From Lachnospiraceae bacterium (lineage in GTDB: Bacteria; Bacillota; Clostridia; Lachnospirales; Lachnospiraceae), in assembly GCA_910575105.1 (NCBI GenBank), contig CAJTDK010000001.1:124001-188000 (forward strand): a stretch of DNA of 64,000 bases. Reading direction: 5' to 3'. Positions 18,270 through 26,810 of this stretch are shown here, in pieces. The notes below the pieces were generated by a model. That model ran no database searches. It was not told where the DNA came from and saw only the letters and a program-made list of their open reading frames with translations. How positions within the stretch are numbered: the stretch's first letter is position 1; each line of letters starts with the position of its first letter. The position numbers and the translations under genes were made by a program.

Positions 18270-18321
18270 AGTATAGAACGTACGTTTGTATTTGTCAATA
18301 GAATTTGCAAACTTATGTTCT
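18270..18321 (-). promoter_or_regulatory. tubRZ promoter with LexA-like boxes
   Basis: Minus strand TTGACA (18293-18298), 17-base spacer, TATACT (18270-18275). The spacer contains CAAACGTACGTTCT (18275-18288) and a second similar box, AGAACATAAGTTTG on the minus strand, lies at 18308-18321. The architecture copies the helicase promoter at 6543-6595. Confidence 0.7.
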
Positions 18322-18343
18322 TTTTTGTGTGGTTTTGGGTATT

Positions 18344-18385
18344 AAAAAACTACCCTTTGTACTTTTGAGGTACGTTGGGTAGTTT
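18344..18385 (-). terminator. Rho-independent terminator
   Basis: AAACTACCC / GGGTAGTTT with an inner GTAC/GTAC stem. The minus strand continues TTTTTT. Ends the 18460-19314 gene just before the tubRZ promoter. Confidence 0.8.
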
Positions 18386-18459
18386 GAAGCTTTTTATTTA
18401 AGAAAATATATCATATAGTATTTGTTCTTTTGAATTATCTTCCCGTCCTTCTGCTCTTG

Positions 18460-19314
18460 CTATGGAACATAACTTGTCAATGATTCAAAACCATTAAGTG
18501 ACCAATTAATTATAATGTCATATGTAAAAGGTTCTTTATCCTCTTCGACTGTTTCAAATGTTAAATTAAATATTAGTGTTTTATATTTTAACATTGGTTC
18601 ATTAACTACACTTTTTAATATATTTATCTTTTTATCCGGTAAATCAGCATATACATTTGGATCATTAATACATAAAGTATCATCAGAATTATTAGCGGCA
18701 AAACACATTAAAATGTCTACAGATCCATTTTCCGAGATAGGAAGATACTTCTTACTACCATTTTCTAAACCTTGCACTATTTCTTCATTTCCACGAGCAT
18801 CTATTACTCTTAAATAATTGACTTTCATAGTTAATATAAAATTTTTATAATTTTTCAACTGAATTTTTGTACTGCAATATTCAAAAATAAAGTTTCCTTT
18901 TTCTTTAATAATATCGTCTGTAATATTATTATAAACCATACAGCATTTTCCATGAATATATGTCAAATAAATTCTTTTATTATTATCTCTACACTCGTTT
19001 ATAATTGCTTGATCTTCCAAAATTTGTGGATTTAAAGCTTTAACATATACTTGTCCATTTAAAGACAATTCTTGTTCATTCATGTTTCCATAATAAAATC
19101 TCATATGATTTTCATAATCTTCTTCACATAAACTTTTTGATGGATAAATTGCATCTACTACCGGAAATGGTCTTCTTGCTATTTCTTCTACTTCTCTATT
19201 ATGCTTTTCAATAGATTTTGTTATTCTATTAGCTTGAAATCCAATAATAAAAGTTGCCAGAACCCCCATAAAATTTATTGCTAAGTCCAATGTATTATAA
19301 ATCCATTTATACAT
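18460..19314 (-). CDS. Membrane-anchored hypothetical protein
   Basis: 284 residues from ATG 19314 (AGAGG upstream). One N-terminal membrane segment (about 8-27) is followed by a short coiled region (KSIEKHNREVEEI) and a large beta-rich soluble domain. No family recognised. It is monocistronic between a toxin-antitoxin pair and tubRZ and may be accessory cargo. Confidence 0.5.
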   Translation of the reverse strand: MYKWIYNTLDLAINFMGVLATFIIGFQANRITKSIEKHNREVEEIARRPFPVVDAIYPSKSLCEEDYENHMRFYYGNMNEQELSLNGQVYVKALNPQILEDQAIINECRDNNKRIYLTYIHGKCCMVYNNITDDIIKEKGNFIFEYCSTKIQLKNYKNFILTMKVNYLRVIDARGNEEIVQGLENGSKKYLPISENGSVDILMCFAANNSDDTLCINDPNVYADLPDKKINILKSVVNEPMLKYKTLIFNLTFETVEEDKEPFTYDIIINWSLNGFESLTSYVP

Positions 19315-19393
19315 ACATACACCTCTTTCATTATAATATAGACACATAACTCGACAAAAACTGACGCATAAATCCATGATTTTTATATCACAA

Positions 19394-19425
19394 CAAAAGC
19401 CAGCCCAAGATCAGGACTGGCTATT
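19394..19425 (-). terminator. Rho-independent terminator
   Basis: AGCCAG-CC / GG-CTGGCT stem. The minus strand continues TTTTGTTGT. Ends the toxin gene. Confidence 0.8.
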
Positions 19426-19439
19426 ATAAATAATCCATT

Positions 19440-19751
19440 CTATATTAAATTCTTATATTCCCTTCTTCCATCCACAATTGCATATATTATGACTATCCTC
19501 TTATCATAATCGACTTTATAAAATATCAGATGTCTTTTCACAATAAGCACTCTATATCCCTGTTTCCGTAAAATTGAATATCTTGGAATGCTGCCAGACT
19601 TCGGAAAATCTTCCAAATTATTAATAGCTGCTTCAATTTTATCAAGATAATTCAATGCTATATCAGTACTTCCTGAATCTTCCGCAATATAAAAAATAAT
19701 CCCCCTTAGTTGCTCGTCTGCTTTATCTGTACGGACTATCTTATATTTCAT
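19440..19751 (-). CDS. ParE/RelE-family toxin
   Basis: 103 residues of the ParE/RelE fold: ADEQLRGIIFYIAED, ALNYLDKIEAAINNLEDFP, then YRVLIVKRHLIFYKVD and a C-terminal VDGRREYKNLI. The family poisons gyrase or cleaves mRNA. The start overlaps the antitoxin end by 11 bases. Confidence 0.88.
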   Translation of the reverse strand: MKYKIVRTDKADEQLRGIIFYIAEDSGSTDIALNYLDKIEAAINNLEDFPKSGSIPRYSILRKQGYRVLIVKRHLIFYKVDYDKRIVIIYAIVDGRREYKNLI

Positions 19752-20022
19752 CAGACTGCCTCCTTAATAAAGACTGTCTTATATCATCGAAAGTATCCTG
19801 CATAGGTGCAACTCTTCCGTTTTCAACATCATTTTCCGCTTCTGCTAATGTACGCAATAATTCCAGTTCTGACTTCATTTGATAATAATCTTGCAAACCT
19901 AACACCGCTGTATCCCCACGTCCATTTACTGTAATAATAACGGGAGTCCTTTCTTCATGACATTGTTTGGATATCTCACTGTAATGGTTCCTTAAGTCTG
20001 ATGATGGTCTGATTGTTTCCAT
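19741..20022 (-). CDS. Phd/YefM-family antitoxin
   Basis: 93 residues. The N-terminal DNA-binding part reads IRPSSDLRNHYSEISKQC, then PVIITVNGRGDTAVL, and the C-terminal acidic tail is toxin-binding. GGGAGGGTCG is upstream. The leader has repeated ATACAATAT and a palindrome around AATAATATTG, suitable for autorepression. Confidence 0.88.
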   Translation of the reverse strand: METIRPSSDLRNHYSEISKQCHEERTPVIITVNGRGDTAVLGLQDYYQMKSELELLRTLAEAENDVENGRVAPMQDTFDDIRQSLLRRQSDEI

Positions 20023-20107
20023 ATACGACCCTCCCTTAAAATAATATTGTATTATTTGATATAGTCATATTGTATCTTAATTTGTATATTTATTCAATAA
20101 TTATTTA

Positions 20108-20147
20108 CAAAATAATAGCCAATCATTTATGATCAGCTATTATTAAT
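20108..20147 (-). terminator. Rho-independent terminator
   Basis: AATAATAGC / GCTATTATT perfect 9-bp stem, minus-strand tail TTTTG. Ends the Uma2 gene. Confidence 0.75.
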
Positions 20148-20181
20148 AATTATATTCAGTTTCAAAGACATTAAAAAGCTA

Positions 20182-20730
20182 TTACATATCTGATACCTTT
20201 ATTGAAAAATCCTCATATATTCCAACAGGCACATCATCACCGAAAGTATATTCTTCTATCGTATCATGCACAAAATTATATACCGTGATCCGATTTTTCT
20301 CAGAATCAACAATCCAATATTCTTTAACACTGGCATTCCGATATTTAAAAAGCTTTATCAGATAATCCATCCGCTTGCTACTTGGTGAAACTATTTCAAT
20401 AATCCAGTCAGGCGCACCATTACAGCCCTTGTCGGTAAGTTTACTTTTATCACAGATAACAGAAATATCAGGCTCTACATAATTTTTATCATTTTCATTT
20501 AAGAATACAGCAAACGGAGCTGAAAATACACTACATTCTCCCTTATTATGCTTGATATAATCTTTTATTTGATAAGATAGATCCATTACAAGTGTTTGAT
20601 GTTTTGTATTTGGCGGAGCCATATAATAAATTTTCCCATCAATCAACTCAGCTCGTTTCCCATCTGGCAGCGCATAAATATCTTCTATCGTGTAGATTTC
20701 TTCTTTACGGATTACATTCATTGACTGCAC
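20182..20730 (-). CDS. Uma2-family (DUF820) PD-(D/E)XK nuclease
   Basis: 182 residues. Conserved signs are ELIDGKIYYMAPP, YVEPDISVICD and APDWIIEIVSPSSKR, the last two carrying the acidic and basic residues of a restriction-like fold. Uma2 proteins are common in mobile and defence regions, but their targets are unknown. Monocistronic. Confidence 0.85.
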   Translation of the reverse strand: MQSMNVIRKEEIYTIEDIYALPDGKRAELIDGKIYYMAPPNTKHQTLVMDLSYQIKDYIKHNKGECSVFSAPFAVFLNENDKNYVEPDISVICDKSKLTDKGCNGAPDWIIEIVSPSSKRMDYLIKLFKYRNASVKEYWIVDSEKNRITVYNFVHDTIEEYTFGDDVPVGIYEDFSIKVSDM

Positions 20731-20897
20731 CTCCTGTTCTTAAGGATATTATAGGATATAATTTGTCTGAGTACAACTGGTTATTGTGGTTTCTCATATG
20801 GTCCCTATCAAGAAATGCCTATTTTTCAAGGTTCTTCGTGTTTTTGTGTGTTGAAAATAGCGTGTTTTCGTTGGAACTGGTCACATAAAATTTATCA

Positions 20898-21812
20898 CTA
20901 TTTTATAGCATTATCAAGTAGTCTACGTATTATATCATAATCATGCATTTGTATTTGATAACCATAATTGTTTTCAAGAATAAATTTCCTAGCATCCCGA
21001 GTAAAATAAGACGTAGTAGCTAAAATACCCCCATTAACTCTATCTGTGTTGATTGTTCCGACAAGATTTCTTACTATTCCAACTCCAACATGCCTTTTAG
21101 CAGCATATTTTTTACATTCAACATAATAAATAAAATCTCCAAGTATCTCGGGTTTTCTTAGAATTATATCTTTTCCCCCATCTCTAGTTTTTTGTGTATG
21201 TTCCACATTATATCCCAATTTACTATAAATTTCTAACATAACCATTTCAAAATCAGTACCAGTTAATTGATAAAGTGCCTGTGGATTTTCTGAAAGGTAC
21301 TTTAAAACTTGTTCATTAACTGGCGATAATGTAATAATTGTAGACTCTTTGTTATTTGTGAATTCTTCTGAATCTGGATTGAAAATTTCATTAACAATTT
21401 TAGTGTTTGCTTCTTTTTCTTCTATATCATCTTCCTCTATCTCATTCTGAGGGAAATATAAAAGATCATAATTTTTAAATACTTTTGAAACAACCTGTGC
21501 AGACTCGCGTAATGGTTTCAAATCATCATTCAGCTGTTTTATAGGTTGAACCAAATTATCTAATGTACTTTGAAGTGTTTTTGTAATAAGCTTTTCATAT
21601 CCATTAATTACATTCGATTGTTCTCTCAAAAATTGCGCCAAATCTATTGTCGTATTACTAATAATTTTTGTTTGATAATCACCAAGTGACTTAACAGAAT
21701 ACTGCATTTCTGCAACTCTTGTTTGAAATATTTCATACAAGTTTTTATAATCATTAACTGTTCCCATTGCTTTTCTCAAACTATTTTGAGTATTAATCAA
21801 CTCATTATCCAT
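20898..21812 (-). CDS. Mrr-like restriction endonuclease with coiled coil
   Basis: 304 residues. A long coiled coil (1-110) and an acidic linker precede a C-terminal Mrr_cat PD-(D/E)XK domain from about 190: LGYNVEHTQKTRDGGKDIIL and YYVECKKYA give the D...ExK site. Mrr-type enzymes cut modified or foreign DNA, and the coiled coil suggests oligomerisation. No partner methylase is adjacent, consistent with a type IV-like mode. Confidence 0.8.
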   Translation of the reverse strand: MDNELINTQNSLRKAMGTVNDYKNLYEIFQTRVAEMQYSVKSLGDYQTKIISNTTIDLAQFLREQSNVINGYEKLITKTLQSTLDNLVQPIKQLNDDLKPLRESAQVVSKVFKNYDLLYFPQNEIEEDDIEEKEANTKIVNEIFNPDSEEFTNNKESTIITLSPVNEQVLKYLSENPQALYQLTGTDFEMVMLEIYSKLGYNVEHTQKTRDGGKDIILRKPEILGDFIYYVECKKYAAKRHVGVGIVRNLVGTINTDRVNGGILATTSYFTRDARKFILENNYGYQIQMHDYDIIRRLLDNAIK

Positions 21813-22378
21813 TTTAATCCTCCAAGTTCTTAATCTAATACGGATAATAATTTATCATATATTGGATTTATTTTCAACTATATATTGTGCTTTTTTTCTA
21901 ACATTAACTATATATTGTTACTCACACACTCTCATTTTCTACAGACTACCGAACATCATTTTTCCTAACTGATAATCATTATCATTTATATTTAATTCCC
22001 ACTAAAATACTAGGAATTAAAACTCAACATTCCAAACAAACTCCATTCCCCATTATACCACTTCCAAATAAGCCTATTCCAAACTAACCAAAAAAGAAAC
22101 AAAATAGTTTCTCGTGTCGAACCTCATACCGAACTAACTAAAACCTATCTTTTTAATAAATTATTACTCCCCATAAATCACAAAATATCCAAGAAAATCA
22201 ATACTTTCCGCAACTATCCACTTTCAAAAAATCCCATCTACCGAACAACCCACAAAAATCATAATTTCAGACATAAAAATAACAATCCCTTCAAAGGGAA
22301 ATCGCTAAAAATGGCTTATTTATAGGCTTTTTCCACTTTATTATACCATCCTACCGAACATAAAACTAATTCCAATTA

Positions 22379-22410
22379 ATAAAAGCCATCCCATTATGGG
22401 ACAGCCTTTA
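22379..22410 (-). terminator. Rho-independent terminator
   Basis: TCCCAT / ATGGGA core with outer AAAGC/GCTTT pairing. The minus strand continues TTTTATTAATT. Likely ends the 22538-23755 series. Confidence 0.7.
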
Positions 22411-22429
22411 ATTATGTAGTATAAAAACT

Positions 22430-22505
22430 ACACGCCTAACTCAGCATAGCACAACCTAACTCAACATAACTGAACGCATCAAAGCACAACGCAACATAAC
22501 TTAAA
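22430..22505. repeat. Degenerate tandem repeat
   Basis: Units around CTAACTCAGCATAGCACAA, CTAACTCAACATAACTGAA and GCAACATAACTT repeat head to tail with drift. Confidence 0.5.
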
Positions 22506-22537
22506 ATGCATAGCCTATAACAAAATATAACCCATAG

Positions 22538-22723
22538 TCATCTGCAAATTTCATCAATTATCATTTTCAATCGCTCTCTCCCATCCTGCAAATAGTACAG
22601 ATCACCATTAATCAGTATTGGCTCTCCCTTTCCATGCGCCGATAAAATCTTTTGCTGATACATCCCGATTCCGACAGCTACACCCATACAAAATTCATTA
22701 CTTTTAAATAACGATTCATTCAC
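22538..22723 (-). CDS. Small hypothetical protein
   Basis: 61 residues with a glycine-rich MGVAVGIGMYQQKILS stretch. GTGATGAACTGTG lies upstream. Follows the LexA-like gene on the same strand. Unknown. Confidence 0.4.
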   Translation of the reverse strand: MNESLFKSNEFCMGVAVGIGMYQQKILSAHGKGEPILINGDLYYLQDGRERLKMIIDEICR

Positions 22724-22809
22724 AGTTCATCACCTCTAATCATTTTCTAATTGATAATTATTCTAATTTATTTTTTCTGCTTTTCACCTGTTTCTTCTCC
22801 TATTTCCGT

Positions 22810-23061
22810 TTAATCACTTCCATCATACTGTTTTTCATCCAGTTTCATATATCCATAGCCCGTTATCTTTATTGCCCTTGGTGAATTTCCACGTATTTCA
22901 ATTTTCCCTTCTTCTTCCAACTTACGTAACTGACTATGTACGCTTGATGTAGATTTCAAACCAACTCCTTTACAAATGTCTCTTACAGACGGCGCATATC
23001 CACATTCTTCTATGTATTTAAGAATAAAATTATAAATTTTCTCTTTTGTCCTATTTTCCAT
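22810..23061 (-). CDS. LexA-like DNA-binding protein lacking the protease domain
   Basis: 83 residues. MENRTKEKIYNFILKYIEE, YAPSVRDICKGVGLKSTSSV and HSQLRKLEEEGKIEIRG form the LexA N-terminal winged helix almost exactly. The S24 autoprotease half of normal LexA (about 200 residues) is absent, with a short acidic tail instead. It could compete with host LexA at the boxes before the helicase and tubRZ, but could not self-cleave on DNA damage. Confidence 0.85.
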   Translation of the reverse strand: MENRTKEKIYNFILKYIEECGYAPSVRDICKGVGLKSTSSVHSQLRKLEEEGKIEIRGNSPRAIKITGYGYMKLDEKQYDGSD

Positions 23062-23155
23062 GATTCAACCCTCCAATCTTGCACGTTTCTTAAGTTTATT
23101 TCTCCATTTTTTTAAGATTCCCGTCAAACTAATTGCACTTATATTTTCTATATTA

Positions 23156-23755
23156 TTATTTTCCTTCCACGATTTTTAAGTATTTATATAATGTTGGTCT
23201 GCTGATACTGGATAATCTTGATAACTCGGACAGATTAATACTTCCATTCTGAAACATGGGATAATACTTCAGAAAATTATATGGTAATGTCTCGATTGTT
23301 GTTTGTGGTCTGCCTAGCTTAACACCTTTCGCTTTTGCATTTACCATTCCAGACTTTATCCTTGCGGTAATAATATCTCTTTCCAATTCCGCAAAAACAC
23401 CCCACATCAGCATCATCCCTTTACTAATTGCATCCAACTCTTTTCCTGGAGAACAATCAATTGTAATACTTCCGGCAATCACGAGTTTAATTTGCTTATC
23501 CTGCACTTCTTTAATGATTTCACATAGCTTCTGTGTACTTCTTGTTAAACGGCTTACTTCCAGTGATGTTATAGAATCACCAGGCTTTGCAATCTGCATT
23601 AAACGATTTAATTCTTTCCGATCATCCTTTGTTCCACTTTCGTATTCAAAGAAAATATTATCTTCTTTGATCCCCATGCTTTTTAGTTCTCTTTTCTGCC
23701 TGTTTATATCTTGTTTAGATTCATTAGTGGAGCATCGCGCGTATCCATATTCCAT
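23156..23755 (-). CDS. Serine recombinase (resolvase/invertase)
   Basis: 199 residues from ATG 23755 with GGAGGTGAT upstream. The N-terminal YGYARCSTNESKQDINRQ carries catalytic Ser9. LEVSRLTRST, the E helix (MLMWGVFAELERDII) and a C-terminal helix-turn-helix (LSRLSSISRPTLYKYL) complete a small resolvase. Likely resolves element multimers or inverts a segment; res sites were not identified. Confidence 0.88.
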   Translation of the reverse strand: MEYGYARCSTNESKQDINRQKRELKSMGIKEDNIFFEYESGTKDDRKELNRLMQIAKPGDSITSLEVSRLTRSTQKLCEIIKEVQDKQIKLVIAGSITIDCSPGKELDAISKGMMLMWGVFAELERDIITARIKSGMVNAKAKGVKLGRPQTTIETLPYNFLKYYPMFQNGSINLSELSRLSSISRPTLYKYLKIVEGK

Positions 23756-24014
23756 TTCATAATCACCTCCATCATCATTTACTACTAATATTTCCCCTAA
23801 AAATTCCACTGAAAATCAATAATGTAAAAGAAATCCCTATTCCTATTTCCTTTACAAAAAGAGTGCATATTTGATATGATTTCCACATAAAACCATCTTT
23901 TTTAAACTGTAAATAGAATCACCTGATTTCCTTTACAACTTTAATTTATTACATTTTCTCCGTTGTCATATGGTTTTACTTCCTATATAATTAGATTGAA
24001 ATTATTTTAAGGAT

Positions 24015-24290
24015 GTGATCACTATAAATATTGAAATAAGACCAAGGAACAAAATCAAAGAATTTTCCAACAGACTGCATAATACATTAGAAAACTTATT
24101 ATTTTCCATTGTTCAGAAACTTCCAGAAGCATTTATACCAGCTCCACTTATGAATTGGCTAGATAGATACATCACCAAACGCATTCAGGAACTACAACAA
24201 AAAATTACCCGTCAGAAATGGCAGCAGATACACCTTGAAAAAGCTATTGAAGAAATCCATGCAGAACAGGACAAAAAGAAAGCACCTTAG
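24015..24290 (+). CDS. Small basic helical protein
   Basis: 91 residues from a GTG start with AAGGAT just upstream. Amphipathic helices dominate, with a C-terminal coiled coil (ITRQKWQQIHLEKAIEEI). A strong terminator follows directly. Isolated plus-strand gene; no family recognised. Confidence 0.55.
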   Translation: MITINIEIRPRNKIKEFSNRLHNTLENLLFSIVQKLPEAFIPAPLMNWLDRYITKRIQELQQKITRQKWQQIHLEKAIEEIHAEQDKKKAP

Positions 24291-24322
24291 AAAGAGTTTT
24301 ATTCTTTCTAAGGTGCTTTTAC
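24281..24322 (+). terminator. Strong terminator (bidirectional)
   Basis: AAGCACCTTAGAAAGA / TCTTTCTAAGGTGCTT, a perfect 16-bp stem followed by TTT. Serves the 24015 gene and perhaps the opposing toxin gene. Confidence 0.92.
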
Positions 24323-24332
24323 TGATTACATA

Positions 24333-24626
24333 TTAAATTTTATCATAATGTGTCCACATACGAACAATTTTTATCGTTCCTTGATATTCAATCTCATCAA
24401 CAATAACTGGTTCATTATATACTTGATATACAAGACGGTGCTGAATATTAATTCTTCTGGAATAATAGCCGCTTAGATTTCCAACCAATCCCTCATATGG
24501 CGGTGGATTCTGAAAAGGATTTTCCGCTACAATATCCAATAATTTTTTGGCTTTTGAAACAAGTCCTGCCCCTTTTAACAATTTTTTATCTTTGTCAGCC
24601 TGTTTACTAAATCTTATTATATACAT
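24333..24626 (-). CDS. yoeB: YoeB/Txe-family mRNA interferase toxin
   Basis: 97 residues. KQADKDKKLLKGAGLVSKAKKLLD, then PPPYEGLVGNLSGYYSRRIN, HRLVYQV and a C-terminal MWTHYDK. The conserved E, R, H and terminal Y of YoeB are present. Cleaves ribosome-bound mRNA in known relatives. Abuts yefM. Confidence 0.92.
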   Translation of the reverse strand: MYIIRFSKQADKDKKLLKGAGLVSKAKKLLDIVAENPFQNPPPYEGLVGNLSGYYSRRINIQHRLVYQVYNEPVIVDEIEYQGTIKIVRMWTHYDKI

Positions 24627-24881
24627 TTACCATTCCTCATTCGGATCATATACAGAGCATTTCTCAAGCGGTTCTTTTCCTGCTTCAATAATACTTTCTG
24701 TCATACCTGGTATAGAGTTCAAGTATAGTGTCTCTTGGATAGCGTTCCAATCATCCTCCGAAATGAGAACAGCGTTTTTTCCACGGTTATTCGTAATTGT
24801 AATGGGCTGGCTACTGTTATTAACTTCTGATAGAATTTGATATATATTTTCTCTTGCTCTCGTTACACTTATTGCAGTCAT
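24627..24881 (-). CDS. yefM: YefM antitoxin
   Basis: 84 residues: TRARENIYQILSEVNNSS, PITITNNRGKNAVLISEDDW, then an unstructured acidic C-terminus. Length is standard. Directly precedes yoeB. GGAGATG is upstream. Confidence 0.92.
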   Translation of the reverse strand: MTAISVTRARENIYQILSEVNNSSQPITITNNRGKNAVLISEDDWNAIQETLYLNSIPGMTESIIEAGKEPLEKCSVYDPNEEW

Positions 24882-24901
24882 GCTATCATCTCCTTTTCTT
24901 T

Positions 24902-24930
24902 ATTATAACGTACGCATTTGCGTACGTCAA
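24902..24930 (-). promoter_or_regulatory. yefM-yoeB promoter and operator
   Basis: Minus strand TTGACG (24925-24930), 17-base spacer, TATAAT (24902-24907). ACGTACGCA / TGCGTACGT (24908-24927) is a perfect 9-bp palindrome filling the spacer, the expected YefM autorepression site. Confidence 0.8.
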
Positions 24931-24978
24931 TATGCTCATTCTAATTTTAAAATTCATTGTCATACATAGACAACCATA

Positions 24979-25016
24979 AAAAGAAATAGCATCCCAACCG
25001 TCCAAAGTTAGATGCT
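24979..25016 (-). terminator. Rho-independent terminator
   Basis: AATAGCATC / GATGCTATT stem. The minus strand continues TCTTTTTATG. Ends the HEPN/MNT operon. Confidence 0.8.
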
Positions 25017-25119
25017 ATTCTTGTGAATAAATATCTTTACTGACAGCAATCGAAAATTCAATTCCGATCGCTTTCTAAGTAGATTATACAGTGGAGGGCT
25101 TGAGAAATCAAGTCCTTCT

Positions 25120-25512
25120 TTAATCAGTCTGTAAATATTCCTTCACACTGTTCAAAATTAAAACCGCTGTTTCTATTTGCTCTATAGCAGTTTCCTTTGA
25201 TACAATATAAAAATCATCATAATCACTTTTTTCTCTATACTGCTTTAATGTTCCTAATCTCCGTCCCAATTCTCTAGGGAAAACGCCTGTTGCAACATAT
25301 TCTTTATTAAAATAGCCAATGACATCTTTATGTCGTTTAAAATCTATTATTCCATACGCTAATACTGACTTAACAGAATAAAATGCTGAATAATAAGAAC
25401 GATTTATAGAATCCTTGTAAAATTCATTATCAAAGCAATACTTAGACACTTTTAAGCTTTCTTCTGCCTGATGTAATCGGTAATCACTTAATTCTTTTTG
25501 TCTATTATCCAT
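25120..25512 (-). CDS. HEPN-domain protein (HEPN/MNT toxin)
   Basis: 130 helical residues with the HEPN pattern: YRLHQAEESLKVSKYCFDN, NRSYYSAFYSVKSVLAYG, FKRHKDVIGYFN. The R...H pairing resembles HEPN RNases. The start overlaps the MNT gene end by 8 bases. In known type VII pairs the partner adenylylates the HEPN toxin. Confidence 0.85.
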   Translation of the reverse strand: MDNRQKELSDYRLHQAEESLKVSKYCFDNEFYKDSINRSYYSAFYSVKSVLAYGIIDFKRHKDVIGYFNKEYVATGVFPRELGRRLGTLKQYREKSDYDDFYIVSKETAIEQIETAVLILNSVKEYLQTD

Positions 25513-25843
25513 TTAGAACAATTCCCTCTCTTTGCACATTATCATAAAAGGGTAATGCACCAAGCCAATACTTAAAATGTTCCTCATTTTTCATGATCAC
25601 GCTTATATCAACACCATATTCCATTTGAAAATCAAAAGCTATATTAAAAACCGCTTTTTCTGTCTTTGCAATTTCTTCATCTGTAAGGGTCGTCAATATC
25701 ATAATATCAATATCTGAATTTTCCTTATAGTCACCTCTGGCATAGGAACCATACAAAATAATTTTAGTAAGCATATCGCCAAGTAGATCTTTTACCTGCA
25801 TTGAAAAGTTTAATAATATATCATGAGTATTCACCGTTTCCAC
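25505..25843 (-). CDS. MNT-type nucleotidyltransferase antitoxin
   Basis: 112 residues. GSYARGDYKENSDIDIMIL is the GSx10DxD nucleotidyltransferase signature, with a third acidic residue in YGVDISVI. Minimal NTases neutralise HEPN toxins by AMPylation in studied systems. First gene of the operon. Confidence 0.88.
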   Translation of the reverse strand: METVNTHDILLNFSMQVKDLLGDMLTKIILYGSYARGDYKENSDIDIMILTTLTDEEIAKTEKAVFNIAFDFQMEYGVDISVIMKNEEHFKYWLGALPFYDNVQREGIVLNG

Positions 25844-26015
25844 TCCCTCTCTATATATAGTATAACAGTTATTTTCATATTAAACAATCCAAATAAAAAT
25901 AATGGGAATGAATTATTTCATCCCCTTTTGTCAAATCTGCACGTCCATTCCTAATTTGTTCCCCTTAAAAGACTGCCATATCTCAGGCAGTCTACAAGCT
26001 AAAATTCCATGTTTC

Positions 26016-26312
26016 TTATATGGGAATATCACAATATTCTTTAATTATCACGCTTATCTTATCCTTTCTCGTGTGCATTGCTTTTATAACAACATCATTA
26101 AGTTCATCTTTTCCTATTTCCATTTTAACAATAGGAGCAAGAAGAATTTCCGCCATAAGATATATGTCATCGTAAACAATACCTAATAAGCTTCCATCTT
26201 CCGGCAGTTCTGATCCACAAATCAGCTTGTTTATTTCGCTGATTTTTGCCGTTGCTTCATTTGCATACTCAAGAAACATGAGAACCATTTGTTTTTTATA
26301 TTGATCTGTCAT
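26016..26312 (-). CDS. Small hypothetical helical protein
   Basis: 98 residues with predicted long amphipathic helices. No motif. AGGAGAAAATCG lies upstream of the ATG. Unknown. Confidence 0.45.
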   Translation of the reverse strand: MTDQYKKQMVLMFLEYANEATAKISEINKLICGSELPEDGSLLGIVYDDIYLMAEILLAPIVKMEIGKDELNDVVIKAMHTRKDKISVIIKEYCDIPI

Positions 26313-26394
26313 TTCGATTTTCTCCTTCTGCGTTATTTAATTTTCGGATGTTACTTTCTTTCACATCCGAATTTTTTCAATTTAATAACTTGAT

Positions 26395-26760
26395 TTACCT
26401 CACCGCATATTTTCCACATGCAGCATATCCATACCTATTATTTGAATGCTCCCCGTTTATCTGCCGAAAATATTCATCAAGGCAAAACGCATATGACCGA
26501 CTTAATAGACAAATAGATTTTCCACCTTTCAAAACGCTTATTTGTGCAATCACAATACAATTTGTCAACGAAAGATTTTTCCTTATAATATTTTCCAATG
26601 CTTTGCGTAAATCACTGTATGACGTATCAAAATAATGCTTTGTGCCTTTATTTCCATCATTCACAAAAAATATGATCCTGTATGAAAATCTATCCTCAAC
26701 CATGTTATGAGCCATGCAACCTCTTTGAATATCCTGCAAAATATCTGTTACTGTAAACAT
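26395..26760 (-). CDS. Hypothetical protein
   Basis: 121 residues from ATG 26760 (GAGGAAAATC upstream). Mixed alpha/beta; a C-terminal C..C..Y-rich stretch. It follows the DUF262 and sigma genes on the same strand with short gaps, so it may belong to that operon. Confidence 0.45.
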   Translation of the reverse strand: MFTVTDILQDIQRGCMAHNMVEDRFSYRIIFFVNDGNKGTKHYFDTSYSDLRKALENIIRKNLSLTNCIVIAQISVLKGGKSICLLSRSYAFCLDEYFRQINGEHSNNRYGYAACGKYAVR

Positions 26761-26810
26761 GATTTTCCTCACTTTCTTTATAGGGGAGGATTGCCCTCCC
26801 CTCTTGTTCT

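Larger units (their letters stand above)
21813..22537. other. Gene-free region with short repeats
   Basis: About 725 bases, AT-rich, no credible ORF. CCGAAC recurs about five times (near 21945, 22134, 22240, 22347). From 22430 to 22505 there is a degenerate tandem of CTAACTCAACATAAC-like units. A terminator lies at 22379-22410. Could be an origin or centromere; nothing proves it. Confidence 0.5.

Noticed and set aside
26341-26376. TTCGGATGT/ACATCCGAA hairpin as a terminator for the 26395 gene
   Set aside because: The T tract is on the plus strand, where no gene ends; direction does not fit.
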